Shown: positions 48,490-60,479 of the stretch, piece after piece
Numbering within the stretch: the stretch's first letter is position 1
How the letters are laid out: each line of letters opens with the position of its first letter
Assembly: GCA_030562195.1 (NCBI GenBank)
Contig: CM060201.1
Location: 22,456,454-22,520,453, forward strand
Direction of reading: 5' to 3'
DNA length: 64,000 bases
From: Nipponacmea schrenckii
Lineage: Eukaryota; Mollusca; Gastropoda; Lottiidae
Position numbers and translations under genes: made by a program
The notes under the pieces: generated by a model
Databases searched by the model: none
Told to the model about the DNA's origin: nothing
The model's input: the letters and a program-made list of their open reading frames with translations, nothing else

Positions 48490-49225
48490 CAAAAGTTGAT
48501 AAACCTAAGATGTTTGATAAACCCAAGTTGTTTGATAAACGCAAGTCGTTGATAAACCCAAATGTTCTGAAAAAACCCATAGTTATGTGATAAACCCATG
48601 TTGTCTGATAAACCCAAGTTGTTTGATAAACCCAAGTTGTTTGATAAACCCAAGTTGTTTGATAAAACCAAGTTGTTTGATAAACCCAAGTTGTTTGGTA
48701 AACTCAAAGTTGTTGGTAAACCCAAGTTGTTTGATAAACGCAAGTTGTTTGATAAACGCAAGTTGTTTGATAAACCCATGTTGTCTGATAAACCCAAGTT
48801 GTTTGATAAACCCAAGTTGTTTGATAAACCCAAGTTGTTTGGTAAACCCAAGTTGTTTGATAAACCAAGTTGTTTGGTAAACCCAATTGTTTCATAAACC
48901 CAAGTTGTTTGATAAACCCAAGTTGTTTGGTAAACCCAAGTTGTTTGATAAACCAAAGTTGTTTGGTAAACCCAATTGTTTCATAAACCCAAGTTGTTTG
49001 ATAAACCAAAGTTTTTGATAAACCCAAGTTTTTTGATAAAACCAATTTGTTTTGTAAACCCAAGTTGTTTGATAAACCCAAGTTTTTTGATAAACCCAAG
49101 TTTTTTGAAAAAACCAATTTTGTTTGGTAAACCCAAGTTGTTTAATAAACCCAAGTTGTTTGATAAAACCAAGTTGTCTGATAAAACCAAGTTGTTTGAT
49201 AACCAAAGTAGTTTGATAATGTTCT
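48490..49225 (+). repeat. 18-bp minisatellite, about 41 units
   Basis: Units of GATAAACCCAAGTTGTTT with CGCAAG, CCATG and GGTAAA variants. Eighteen is a multiple of three, so five or more overlapping frames stay open on both strands; none is a gene. A single related pair lies at 46285-46330 (GACGAACCCAAGTTACT). Confidence 0.92.
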
Positions 49226-50020
49226 TTTAAACTAGGCAACACCTTGTTATACATACAATATGTAGAAGAGTCTAACAATTCTTTTATGAAGAAACGGTCA
49301 TTGTTTCTTGATTAACCCATTGGGGATCATTTTGATTCCAATAACCACAACTCCTGTGCCTACCACCTCTCCTTTCAGAATCACCCCTACCTCCCCTTAG
49401 CCCTTTTAGAACCAACCCTATCTACCGCTACCTCATTCAGAACCAACCCCTAGCTCTTTTAGAAACACCCCCCCCCCCCTCGCTACAGTTTACCATACTT
49501 TGGTTAATATACAATAGGCTGCAGACTGCAAGATTGATCCATCGATCAGAATTCAAATGAGTTGGTAATTTTGTTTAGGAATTTATAAAACTCTGAATAT
49601 AGAAATCCTGTCGTACTTGAATTTAACTCTGGAACAATTTGATGATCAATAAGCCCTCCGGTCAGCTCAACCCATTTTATCTGGGACTAAGACTTTGACA
49701 TATTAAGTCGTTATGTTGCTGGGGCGTCGATTTAAACCCTGAGAGAAGTGGGACATCGAGTCATACCCAAGCACTAGGGGACAATCTACTTGTATTCAGG
49801 GTACAGACAGGCTATATTTGTATCAATGAGCACAGCAAGTTGCTAACGGAAAATGAGGATTTTTATATTTGTATACCTCTACCTCAAACATTCGCCAACA
49901 ACACTCCCAACCCCACCCCGAAATTACGTTATATCTATAAATAATATACAATATGGAAAATAGTATCAGACTTAACCGTTCCGGGAAATCATGACAAGTA
50001 TATCATCGATATATACTTAC
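49226..50020. other. Single-copy sequence with C-rich tract
   Basis: Pyrimidine-rich CCCCTACCTCC-type sequence lies at 49360-49480; the rest is unremarkable. Confidence 0.5.
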
Positions 50021-50335
50021 CTTGATATAGTCCTCCAAGGTTCAAAGAATACCGATCACAGACGATGGTCGGAACTTACTTCTGACGTTTACACTGAGAA
50101 GTTAATAAGCCCTTTGCTTGGTTCTCTAGAATGATCCAGAATCAGGTTTAGTCAGAATGATGCCTCCTAAAAATACCGTGAATTCACTCCGAATTTCTTA
50201 CATATTCCAAATAAATTTAAAGCTGGAAGAATTTCACCGTTTTAAAATACTTCACTTATTAGATTATTTCGCCATTATTATTTTATGAATTTCTCACCGA
50301 TTTACTATAATATATGTAACAGCATATAGTTCCCA
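50021..50335 (-). other. Possible 5' non-coding exon of the Hv1-like gene
   Basis: A strong minus-strand donor (ATCAAG|GTAAGTATAT) lies at 50021/50020, and a second GTAAGT about 60 bases further upstream (50083-50078). No long minus-strand frame runs into either donor. This is therefore at best an untranslated first exon about 7.3 kb upstream of the first coding exon. The upstream limit is arbitrary and the link to the channel gene is inferred from strand and position only. Confidence 0.2.
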
Positions 50336-51084
50336 TTTACTTAAAAACTTCCCAAAAATTCCAAAAAATCTTTAAGTTTTGCACCTGATAAAAGATATAT
50401 AATTAGATCCTTGAGAGAATTTAAAGAATTGAATGAAAAGTTGAGATTGATTGACAGATAGTTCAAATCTTCACGTGAAGAATTTAAAAACAAATATTTC
50501 TCGCTTTCACTTTGTTTTAACACCTGAGTTTTATTATATACAAATTACCTCCGCTGGTTATCGTCTGCTATTCCACCAATCCCTGGTTATCGTCTGCTAT
50601 TCTACCGATCCCACTTCAAATCTTGACAGTTGGTGCTCATAATTCACTCGTGTAACTTCATAAAAACTTCAAAAAATCATAACCACATTAAACAGTAATT
50701 CCAACAATTTTTCAGATAATGGTGTAAGAATTCCCCGAGTATTGGCACCGGGATTGAAAAGAGCTGACAGGTGTCTTGAAGAGTATTAACATGTAAAGAA
50801 TAACGAAGGTACGGGAAGAATACGAAGGTAGAATGACAGACACGAGCTAAATGGAATCCCCGACTCGTGTAGAAATCTCGTGGAAAAGTTCTATAGTAGA
50901 TGTTGAACAATCATTGATTGAATCTGTAACTACAAGTCGACTTCAATAAATATAACAAGACAATCTTGTACATATAAAAACAAGGTACGTTGCGAAATCC
51001 TGGCAGAAACACTTTTAAAAATTTGAAACACGTAATACAATCGTCAGTTTAATAGCGAAGAGGAGTTCCTATGTCCTTCAATTT
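50336..51084. other. Single-copy sequence
   Basis: A short direct repeat (CTGGTTATCGTCTGCTATTC) occurs at 50554 and 50582. Minus frames at 50341-50523 and 50677-50910 are not recognisable. Confidence 0.5.
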
Positions 51085-51265
51085 TAGTAAGGTATGGAAG
51101 AGTAGGACGCCAAACTCCACCAATTTCATTTCAAATTTTTATTGAATTCTTTAAAAAAAATGAATGAAAGTTTTCATTCAGCAAAATGGAAAAACATATT
51201 AAGCCACATGTTAGTAATGTACAGAAGAGTAGGACGTAAAACTCAATCCATTTCATTTCAAATTC
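51085..51265 (+). mobile_element. Two short SINE family A 3' ends
   Basis: GGAAGAGTAGGACGCCAAAC near 51096 and ACAGAAGAGTAGGACGTAAA near 51222 are each followed by CATTTCATTTCAAATT. They share the flank GAAAGTTTTCATT...AGCAAAA, so this is probably a local duplication about 125 bp apart. Confidence 0.5.
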
Positions 51266-51709
51266 AGTAGAGTAAGAGCGATATAATTCTCTGAAGGATT
51301 TTAAAATGTCTCTATCGGAAAATAGAAGGAAAGGCATAGTGACATTGAAAGTTTTCATTAAGCAAAACGGAAAACATGTTAAGGCTCTTATACCCTGACT
51401 TCCATAGCCACTTTACTGGTATCAGAAGTTTTTAAAAGCAAAGATTTGATTGGATTGTACTCTATGGAATACAGCCAACCAGAGACCTTGAGAGAAATTC
51501 TGTGTCATAATGTTTACAGCCTTTCTATCAGTGGCTCGGATTGGCTGTTTTCGTTGGCGTATGCTTGGTGTGCATTCCAATGATAAAAGAAAGGTGGCGA
51601 TTGCAGTCAAGGTTTCAGACTATTCTATAATCTAGTCTTGTCTGTAAATGACAGTGTCCAGGGCAGAATAACAGAAATAGGCCTGTTCTAATCTCGATCG
51701 GTGTGAGAA

Positions 51710-51895
51710 AGTTCGATGACCTTGAATAAGTCATCTTCACTCATAATTCTAGTCCACCCAGCTGTAAATGGGTACGGATAATCCGGGAAAGATCAATGCC
51801 AAGAGGTTTGGCCAAGGACCAGCTGGTAGAAAGGATCCCTGTCACAGCAGATTTGTGAACCTAAGTTGTTATCCATGTAAAATATAGTTGTTATA
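51710..51895 (+). mobile_element. SINE family B, truncated at the head
   Basis: GACCTTGAATAAGTCATC, CCACCCAGCTGTAAATGGGT, GGCCAAGGACCAGCTGGTAG and CTGTCACAGCAGATTTGTG match 28160-28330 closely. It ends in TTGTTATCCATGTAAAATA. Confidence 0.75.
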
Positions 51896-52169
51896 TCTAA
51901 ATGGATAGACCCTGGAGAAATGGGTTTAAAGATCAGCCATAGAATTAAATAGAGAAAGTCGTGTGGGGATGTTTTTATGACTGTAGCTTTGAGCTGATTG
52001 TAAAGAAAATTTATGATGTATCGGGTATACTTGAAGGTTTTATTTATATCAATCCGATTTTCCAGTTCGACTTCTGTGATTCTGATGATTCCGAAACATT
52101 CATGATATGAACATGACGTACCCCCCCCCCCTCCCCAAAAAAACAATACATGTTACTAGAATTACGGGG

Positions 52170-52392
52170 CAAACTCTACTTTTTCGAACTGTCGAGGGAT
52201 CTTTAACGTGCACAACCTGTAGCACACGGGGCCTCGGTTTATTGTCCCATCGAAACGACTAGACACTTTTTGCATGTCAGACCTTCAGACCTGCTTCACT
52301 CGAAATCGGTTTGAAAACAAATCATCTCGACCTTTGCCGGAACCCTCAGATTACGGAGCAGGCATCTAACTCATTGAGGCACGGCGGCTTCC
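52170..52392 (-). mobile_element. SINE family A, 3'-truncated copy with head
   Basis: Minus-sense CGAACTGTCGAGGGATC, GGCCTCGGTTTATTGTCCC and a diverged tRNA-like head (CATCTAACTCATTGAGGCAC) are present. The 3' third is missing. Confidence 0.65.
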
Positions 52393-53194
52393 TTAAACGA
52401 CAAGAAAATAACAGGGACTACCAGATGCAAAACGTCTGCATGTTGTAACTTTATCTTTTAAATTTTTCCAATTTTGACAAAAGTAACAAAAAACAAATTT
52501 ATCATTGTCGCCTTCGTCTTTCCTGCAGTGACCTCAATGGTAATACATTTCTATGAAACGACAATGAAAACCCATCTCGTGTTTAAAGTCATCAATCTAA
52601 AAAAATTCATAACAATTTTCCGCATTTTCCCTTGCATTTAGAATAGATCGATAAGTCTTTTATCATTTCCTAAATAATTATAAAAACATATCGAATTTTT
52701 AACATGGAAAATGAAATCATGTTTGAGGTTCATGACCTCCATTTACTTTTGAGATTGTGTCTGAACTTCCATGCGAGTTTCTGCTGTTTCATATAGGGTT
52801 TCAGAACTAATACCATTCCGGTGGGATGTAATGTACTAATGATTTGATGCACTGTCCTATAATTGACCTAATTTAAAATTCATCTGAAAAATTGGTTCTC
52901 AGTTACCTCCCTTGAACTGAAACTGAGAAGAAAAAAGCAGTTCATCAGTCACAACTAGTTACCCAGCAGCATCGACTTCTTACAACGTCGAGATTTAGAA
53001 GATGGATCTTGGTGAAAATGCAGATCTAATTTGTTATTAGAATTCATGCATTCTTAATATTAATATTTGTGATTAATTGTCTCCCTTGAACTAAACTTAA
53101 AAAAAAAATTAAAAAAAAATTGCATAATAATTGCATCAGTTACCTCCCTTGATGTAGAAAATTTGAAAAATGAGTTCACGTTCGCTTCCAGTCG
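52393..53194. other. Single-copy sequence with dispersed CTCCCTTGA motif
   Basis: TTACCTCCCTTGAACTGAAA near 52911 recurs as TCTCCCTTGAACTAAA near 53081 and TTACCTCCCTTGATG near 53140. No gene is seen. Confidence 0.45.
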
Positions 53195-53262
53195 ATGCTG
53201 AAATCACAAACTAGGTAGCTGTTGGTAGATGACAAGTTAACGTTCACTTCTGCGTTGATGCT
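53195..53262 (-). repeat. Solitary inverted copy of the 59.3-59.9 kb repeat unit
   Basis: ACAAACTAGGTAGCTGTTGG, TAGATGACAAGTTAACGTTC is the reverse complement of GAACGTTAACTTGTCATCTA, CCAACAACTACCTAGTTTGT in the array six kilobases away. Confidence 0.8.
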
Positions 53263-56200
53263 AAACTAGTGCCCGAATGGACGAAAAAGCAACTGTGAAA
53301 TTATATAAGAACGCGGCTGACCTAGTTACCAGAATCAGAACACAAGGATAACATGGAGACATTTTAAAGGCGTGACGATGCCAAATAACTTTTCTATATT
53401 AGGAAATATCATGACCCTTTACACCATTCGACGGATTTAGTCTGGTATTGTAATTTAGACTCAATTAGGTTCGGGCTGTAACGCTATAGTTTCGGATGAC
53501 TGCGAAATACACCACTCAAATTGTGTTCCACATTTAAAATAAAATATTTGATTTTATTTTAGTTAGGGTCATACGTTATCGGAATGCTATGTACACTCTA
53601 GAATTGATGGTTGGCCTGGTTGGTGTGAAGAGCTCCCTTTTATTCTCAAAAGACAACCGACGGCGTTACGAGTCGCTTATAGCTTTATGATAATGAAAAT
53701 ATAAAGTTCAAAATCAGAGAGGCGTAGGCTGGTGGTTTGATTTAAACCGAACAGACATAAATATACGAATCATGGACATTGTTATAGACTGGATCTGAAT
53801 TATAAATTATCAAATGTCGTTATTAATGACGTCTATCGTTCCATAATAAACGTCTCGAGCGTTAGTGACGTCATAACGATGACATTTAATCCAATGAGAA
53901 TGATTAAGGATTTTCCCACGGGGATATCCCCGGTAGTTAGACGAATCCCAAGTGTATTGCGGTATTTGAAGTAATTTCTCTGATTTCGAATTGGTTTATT
54001 AAATATTTAACGTGTTTGATTGGTTGATATTAAAGAGTGTGTAAAACCCAGGATTATTTACAGTAATTCTGATTACGACTATTGATCTAAGCTGGGTGAT
54101 TAAGTCAAAAATTCTTAATATATCAAAAAATATATTCCTCTATGTGGATTGTCCTCACGATATGTCAAGACTATACCAATTTATAGACCGACCCCATTTC
54201 TACAATCAAGTGTGGTCTGAAAATTAATCTTACAGAGTTACGTCCCATGGTTGGGATCTATTTCAGGAAAATATTGAGCAGTGAAAAATATGTTTGACGA
54301 GCTTCTTCACCATTTCGAAGTTTCTGTTAAGTTAGATTCACTGCAGAACTTTTATGACAGACTGTTTGCATTTATCCTTGAGAGGCAATACTTATACAAC
54401 TATGCAAAAAGCATTCTTGTTATTTTCTCTATAAATTTTTCTTTCACGGGAGGTAACCTCTACTATAATTTTAAATTAGTTTACCAGTAGAAGACTAGCC
54501 TTTATCTTACAACGCTTAATTTGCAGTATATATCTATTATAGCTTTTAATTTCTAAAGATTAACAATTTTATTGGTATATAACCCTGCTTTAAAATGCTT
54601 TGGAAGTGGAGAATTTGTTTTTAAATAAAACCCTATTATAAGAAGCCAGCGATTTAGCCTATTTCAAATTATTTAAGGATGGTTTCGTTAATTTTTATAG
54701 ACCTACTTTATAAAAGTGGCTTAACAATATTTTGAAGAGAGTTCTTTTTTAGAAGCTTGAAAGACAAAAAGTCTGCATAAAAAAATAATCCTAGAAGAAA
54801 AATGACGATGTTAAATTCTGTGTCATGTATATAACAGGAAGAAAGTTGGGAAAGAATTGGGGCGTGAAAGAAAAATGACAAGGGAAGAAAAAATATGGAG
54901 AATGTTTTATGATGAATAGTTTTATAATCCAGCCTGGGTGTGTACAAGTTGGGGGTAGAAGCGAACCAACCAAATGGGGTGGAGGTACAAAAAGGGGGTA
55001 AAATGAATCAATACGAACAACTGTCGAGTTTTGATTTAAAATGCGGCATCTCTGTGGAGGCGTTCTAATCGCAGGCCTTCTATGTGGCGCCTGAGAGGGT
55101 CTCGCGTGAAATTTGATTTGTTGCTTTCAGACATACAATTTTCTATATCCCCATCAGGCGCTGCTATTTTATATCACTAGTTTTTTTTTTTTATTGCAGT
55201 TTTACTCAGGTGTATATACAGATATATTTCTGTATACTATTCTCAGAAATATTTCCCTGTCAAATTCTGTTTGAAGGCTAATCAAATTTTCTAATATCTA
55301 TATTGTTTTTTCTAATTTTCTTTTAAATTCAACTTTTTTTGAATAAAATTTGCATTTTAAACTTGATTTTAATGATTTAATTCTTGGATTAATAAGGATC
55401 ATGGAAATAAATTTCAACTGAGACAAAACTTGAATATTTGAAATAAAATGAAGTTTTACGTCCCAAATTGAGTCTATTTGGTGTATTAACCTGGATACGG
55501 TTTGTAACACACTGGATTATTTTGGAGCCCGGAGGTGTTCGCAAGTCGGCTAATTAATAAATTAGTCAGTTAATTAATTGTATCTTCCTATTAATTATAT
55601 TTGCTAATGTTAAGTTAGTCAACTCCAGTGAAAAGTTTTTTGACATTCGACAAATTAGAAAAAAAAAACCTTATTTCTACAAAGACCTAGCCCTCGCCCC
55701 AAAAACCTATAATTCCTACATACATATGTCCCTTAAACTACAACAGTTTCCTTGCCTTTGCCAATATAAAGGATTCTATGATACTCCCAACATATTAATC
55801 AGAATCCTCTGCCCCACCCCCCTCAAAAAAAAAAAAAAAATTATATAGGATACCCGACTATCAACTACCCTCCCCCTCCAAAAAAACAACCACCCCCAAT
55901 CTTAACATTGCCCTTCCCCCATTACCCCCAATTATTCATAACCCAAAATCATTCTATAAGGCCCAATTCTCGGCTACAGTTCTTCTGACTGAGTAAATAT
56001 TTTCATAGTGACATACAAACTGAAGAATGTGTGAATCTAGATTCTATCTCCAAAACGGAAAGGGAATTTTCGTTCCCTAAAGCGGACCCTTGTTTAATTA
56101 TTCAGGAAACTTGCATATAGAAAATATTTAATAGACGGTGTCAGTGATCCTCCTACACACTCCGACAAGTCAATAATAAATTGATTTTAATAATTACTTA

Positions 56201-57097
56201 ATTTTGTGAGTTTTCCAGATTTTACTGTTAATCTATGATACCAAGCAAGTTCACTGATGAATATATACTCATATTGACCATTCTTGAGAACTAAATCTTA
56301 TGTCCATTCTAAGACACAGTATCACTTTAAAAAGAACTATGACTATGTTCTGTTTGATTCGAATTTTTTTAAAAACTGTAAGATGGTTAATGTCTAGAAT
56401 TAAAACCTGCCGTTAAAAATTGTTTAAATATTAAAAAAAAAACATAATTAAATAGTGTAATATTTAAACTTGACGTTAACAAGTTTTGTAAAAATATAAT
56501 ATTAAAAATGCCAGGTTACAGAAGCGTGAAAAATTAAAGTATTATAATACGTGGACCGAAAACGACTTTAAATAATGACAGCGTGAAAGTCATTTATCAC
56601 CATAAATTAAAAAACTGTTCAATTTCTTGCATCATATTATAGCTCTATATCGTCTATTGTTTCCTCATATAGATCGGCATTGTTCTCGCTAAATGACGTG
56701 GCTGCTTAAGACAATTCAAATATAGCGGAGGGAGGGTGACGTTATTAACGAATCAACGTAATAATAGCGGATTAAAACACCTCCCTCGCGTCTTATTTAA
56801 ATATTGACAGTTTTATATAGGATAATATAAGATAATCTAGTCAGAATTGTTTTAAAAAAATAAACTTAATCTCCGATTAATTAACTTTTTAACCCCCCGG
56901 CTGGTTCTGGTAATTAATAATTTTTTTCTAGTCGTTACGATTGGCTAGAAGAGGGAAGTTAAGGTGATTGATTGACTGCCAATAATTGATCGATCACCAA
57001 TCATTGATGAGGTAAAATCGAATATTTTCATATTGGCAAGCAGGTAAATTATTTCCTACCCCCGGGGCATGTTTACACCCGACATTACCCGACTGGT
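53263..57097. other. Long non-repetitive stretch, no recognised gene
   Basis: Largely unique AT-rich sequence. The plus frame 54281-54490 (69 codons, ATG MKNMFDELLHHFEVS, with a GTAACC donor-like site inside) is the best coding candidate but matches nothing I know. A-rich and C-rich tracts lie near 55820-55920. A GGGAGGGTGACG...CCTCCCTCGCG pair at 56728-56790 lies upstream of the candidate TATA promoter. Confidence 0.4.
55438..55500 (-). mobile_element. SINE family A 3' fragment
   Basis: GAAATAAAATGAAGTTTTAC followed by GTCCCAAATTG resembles the minus-sense end of the family. Confidence 0.4.
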
Positions 57098-57290
57098 TTA
57101 AATACGACTCGGACTTGAGGTTAGACATCACATCTTCCTCGGTTGTTCAACTAGTAACATCTACTAGTCTGATCTATTCGTCAGTTACAGATAGTCATCA
57201 AGAGTTCGAAATGCGACGGGTACAAAAATAGCACGGACTAAATCACACAGTATCACACCTTGACTAAATCTAAGATGCTGTTAAAATCTG
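57098..57290 (+). other. Candidate promoter and first exon, plus strand
   Basis: A TATA-like TTTAAATA near 57098 is followed by a compact, less AT-rich stretch and a good donor, AAATCTG|GTAAGG, at 57290/57291. A short upstream frame (MRRVQK, stop) starts at 57210. A second ATG at 57275 opens MLLKS and runs into the donor in phase 1. A possible 30-bp microexon at 57971-58000 is also phase 1. The protein is too short to recognise, so the downstream gene is unknown. Confidence 0.25.
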
Positions 57291-57299
57291 GTAAGGTAT

Positions 57300-58849
57300 G
57301 ATAAACTTTATTTTTTTCTTAAAAAAATTGAAGATTCTGAAGAATCCAGGTAGATGGCCCTAAGGAACTTGGCATAAACAGCAACTAGGATTTAGATAAG
57401 GTCAAGCAGGATGGCATAGACAGGAACAAATTCGACGGTCAAGATGGGATCAAGCAATATGCCCTAGATATGAGGCACTAGATTTGCCTAGACTGGGTCA
57501 AGGAATATGGCCTAGACATAGCAGTAACCTACAGGTTGTACTGTTTGAGTCTAGAAAATTTTTTTCTTCCAGTATTAATTGATGAAAATTAATGATGCCC
57601 AAACTCTACTAGACTGGCTATTGGCTTTCAACGTCGTGAAAAATGACGACGTTTTTATGACGTTTCGTTTCAATAACGACATCATGCTTTACGTCCACTA
57701 GCTAGTTTGCGCATCATATTTTGAAGCAAGTAAAAAAACAAGAATAAATTTATCAAAAGGAAACTGCAGATGTTAAAAATCAACTTTTAAGATCATCAAA
57801 AAACTTTGGATAACTTTGAAGTGAAAGTACATGATATAAAAAAACCTGGCTTCCGAGTGAAACGAAACAAGTTAAGGGTTGAGACAGTTGTAAATTTGAA
57901 AATTTGTCTGGAGGCGACGTTTTACTGGTATAACTAGTCATCGCGCCTCACTCGTTTAATTTACCTTCAGTTTGTCATTTTCACCTTCACCGCCTCCCAG
58001 GTAAGTTGAACAGCTTCTTCCTTCTACATCATGGCTAGTAGGACAAACATCTTTATTTATTAGGCACACTGTGGTAAGGTGGTTCTCGGGGAACATAGCA
58101 TTTATTTTGATAGGAACTGACCAGCAAAATTTGTTTAATATTTCGATAAGTCTAAGTGATCAAGTGATAGTTGGAAAAAGAGATCATTTGTATTGAGAAG
58201 AATTGTCAAGCAAAAATTTTTTGGTTTTGCGACTTTTGCTTAGAGAGAAGGCAAAGGTTTCTTTTACATTCAAATGGTGATCGTTTATACAAGCTGGACG
58301 ACAGATCGACCTAGCTAGTAGGAATAACAACTCCTGAGTTATTTAACTGTTTTCTCATTGGAATTATTAAGCAATAGTAGTTAAATTGTCGATTAGAATG
58401 CAATACTATACGAATTATGTAGATGCGGGTTTTACGAATTTAAATCCATTGCATTGTCTCCTTTTCGCAGGCGAAAAAAAATTAATCAAAGTTGAATTCT
58501 GTGACAATAAAATTATTTTTTTGACTGATCAAGCTCCGAATTAATGTAAGTTATACATTGTTAAGATTTCCATGAATCACAAATTTCTGCTTTCGGCGAT
58601 TCATCAGGGTTAGTTTTCACTCATGAATGGTTTTCAGTATTTTATCTTCAAATCTTATTTTGATCACTGAAATTGTTATTTCCTCTCAAATATTGATTCA
58701 TAAATATCGCTAGCTGTTTCTCTTCTTTCGAATTTTTGGAAATGGAAAAACCAAATGTTATATAAAAAAAAAAAAAAAAAATAGCAAGAGCTAAATCGAA
58801 AAGCAGAAAAAAATAATAATTTCAGATTCTCTGACGTAGTGATGACCCA
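57300..58849. other. Unique sequence downstream of the candidate first exon
   Basis: Positions 57390-57530 contain degenerate repeats of GGTCAAG.A.ATGGCCTAGA. The rest is unique, with the possible microexon at 57971-58000. Confidence 0.4.
57971..58000 (+). other. Possible 30-bp microexon
   Basis: Thirty bases lie between an acceptor-like TTACCTTCAG and a strong donor, CCTCCCAG|GTAAGTTG. The length is a multiple of three and the phase suits the donor at 57290. Both sites could occur by chance; the donor could instead end a first exon reaching further upstream. Confidence 0.15.
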
Positions 58850-58965
58850 CAGTTGGAGGTACACAGGAAGTAATGACGTCACTCTTCGTGCAGTAAGTTG
58901 ATGGGGTCCCAGGTTATTTTGTCCCGGGACTACGTCAACTACTAGCACGCGCAGTGACAGAACAA
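58850..58965. promoter_or_regulatory. Candidate TATA-less promoter with ETS, CRE and NRF1-like sites
   Basis: Within about 90 bases there is GGAAGT (ETS core), the perfect palindromic CRE TGACGTCA, two further TGACG/ACGTCA-type matches and GCACGCGCAG (NRF1-like). This stretch is clearly more GC- and CpG-rich than its surroundings. The transcript and its direction are not determined: a plus-strand ORF (58997-59284) and a GTAAGTTG donor-like site near 58890 are adjacent, but neither encodes anything I recognise. Confidence 0.35.
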
Positions 58966-59145
58966 CAACAGAATGGAATTGTCCTGAGACCAGCAGGTGG
59001 TTGAATTCGTTCTTGAAGAATTTGCCTGTTCAACGTCTAGTTCAAGGACTTATTTTAAAAAACGTCTCCAGTTTCACCGACAGCCTGAACAGGCTCACCA
59101 CCCGACCAGGACCAGGCGACTTTGTACCGAATTTGGCCGGCTATT

Positions 59146-59225
59146 GTGGGCGCGGATCGTGGGGGCACCACTCTTATTTTTCACGGTGGATTTCCCAAGA
59201 TCCGTGATTGCAGTTCAGTTGGTAC
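59146..59225 (+). repeat. Dispersed duplicate, copy 1
   Basis: TGGGCGCGGATCGTGGG...GGTGGATTTCCCAAGATCCG matches 60245-60315 at most positions. It follows the GC-rich promoter-like region. A short SINE-like or local duplication is possible. Confidence 0.55.
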
Positions 59226-59309
59226 CAACAGACAGCAGGCGTTTCACACCCTTTTCATCCGGCGTTGTCCGTGGGTGTTTGTGATATGATTTGTCCAACT
59301 TCTAACTAA

Positions 59310-59880
59310 TACGACTACCAACAACTACCTGGTTTGTGATATCAGCATCCACTGGAAGCAATCATTTTACTTATCATCTACCAACAACTACCTAGTCTGT
59401 GATATCAACATCCACTGGCAGTGAACGTTAACTTGTCATCTACCAACAACTACCTAGTTTGTGATATCAGCATCCACTGGAAGTGAACGTTAACTTGTTA
59501 TCTACCAACAACTACCTAGTTGGTGATATCAACATCCGCTGGAAGCGAACTTTAACTTGTCATCTACCAACAACTACCTAGTCTGTGATATCAGTAAACT
59601 TGTCATCTACCAACAACTACCTAGTCTGTGATATCAGTAAACTTGTCATCTACCAACAACTACCTAGTCTGTGATATCAGTCAACTTGTCATCTACCAAA
59701 AACTGCCTAGTCTGTGATATCAGTAAACTTGTCATCTACCAACAACTACCTAGTCTGTGATATCAGCATCCACTGAAATTGAACTTTACCTTGTCATGTA
59801 CCAATAACTACCTAGTTTGTTACCAACATACACTGGAAGAGAACGTTAACTTGTCATCTACCAACCAACTACCAACTGCA
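59310..59880 (+). repeat. Tandem array with 62-bp and 43-bp unit forms
   Basis: The long unit has CAACAACTACCTAGTCTGTG, ATATCAGCATCCACTGGAAG, TGAACGTTAACTTGTCATCT. At 59580-59745 the CATCCACTGGAAGTGAACGT portion is deleted, giving a 43-bp form in about four successive units. The long form then resumes. Confidence 0.88.
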
Positions 59881-59992
59881 AACGTCTTACAACGACTTCT
59901 TTGTTTGCTGAAACCTAATTTGTCATCTACCATTCAAGTTGCTTTAGAAAATCAGGTGACTGGGTTTTTCAGCATAAGTAATTGATATTATT

Positions 59993-60148
59993 TAGTCCAC
60001 CCAGCTGTAAATGGATACGGATAATCCGGAAAAGATAAATGTCAAGAGGTTTGGCCAAGGACCAGCTGGTAGAAAGTATCCCTGTCACGGCGGACTTCTG
60101 AACCTAAGTTGTTATCTTTGTAAAATATAGTTGTTTCTTTCTTTCTTT
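59993..60148 (+). mobile_element. SINE family B, 5'-truncated
   Basis: It begins at GTCCACCCAGCTG, contains GGCCAAGGACCAGCTGGTAG and CCCTGTCACGGCGGAC, and ends with AAAATATAGTTG and (TTTC)n, the complete 3' end of the family. Confidence 0.75.
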
Positions 60149-60244
60149 AATTGTATTATCCAAGCAGTGGGACAACATTGGTTTTGCTGCTTGAACGTTT
60201 TTCTCAAGAAGAATAGACAGAAAGAAACTGAGAGCAAAACGGAC

Positions 60245-60315
60245 GTGGGCGTGGATCATGGGAACTGGCACTATTAATTAAAGGTGGATTTCCCTAGATC
60301 CGTGGTCGCAGTTGG
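60245..60315 (+). repeat. Dispersed duplicate, copy 2
   Basis: TGGGCGTGGATCATGGG...GGTGGATTTCCCTAGATCCG is about 1.1 kb from copy 1, in the same orientation. Confidence 0.55.
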
Positions 60316-60479
60316 TTCAGAACATCAATGGTTTTAAGTCTTCTGGACAGTCGAAGAAGAAGTTTGAGATTGCTAGTTTTTGGAGAAGAGGTTGATTCTT
60401 TACAAGTGTTTGTCTCTTTGAGATGATGATTCACTGATGATTCAGCCTATCATTAATAACCCCGACATCACCTAGCTCT

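Noticed and set aside
48480..49278. Several frames of 84-158 codons on both strands
   Set aside because: Product of an 18-bp repeat; several overlapping frames being open at once shows lack of coding constraint.
54281..54490. Plus frame beginning MKNMFDELLHHFEVS
   Set aside because: Plausible composition but only 69 codons, no family match, and flanking sequence has no clear acceptor.
58997..59284. 95-codon plus frame next to the promoter-like cluster
   Set aside because: Two frames are open together in a GC-rich stretch; no family match, and part of it is in a duplicated non-coding block.
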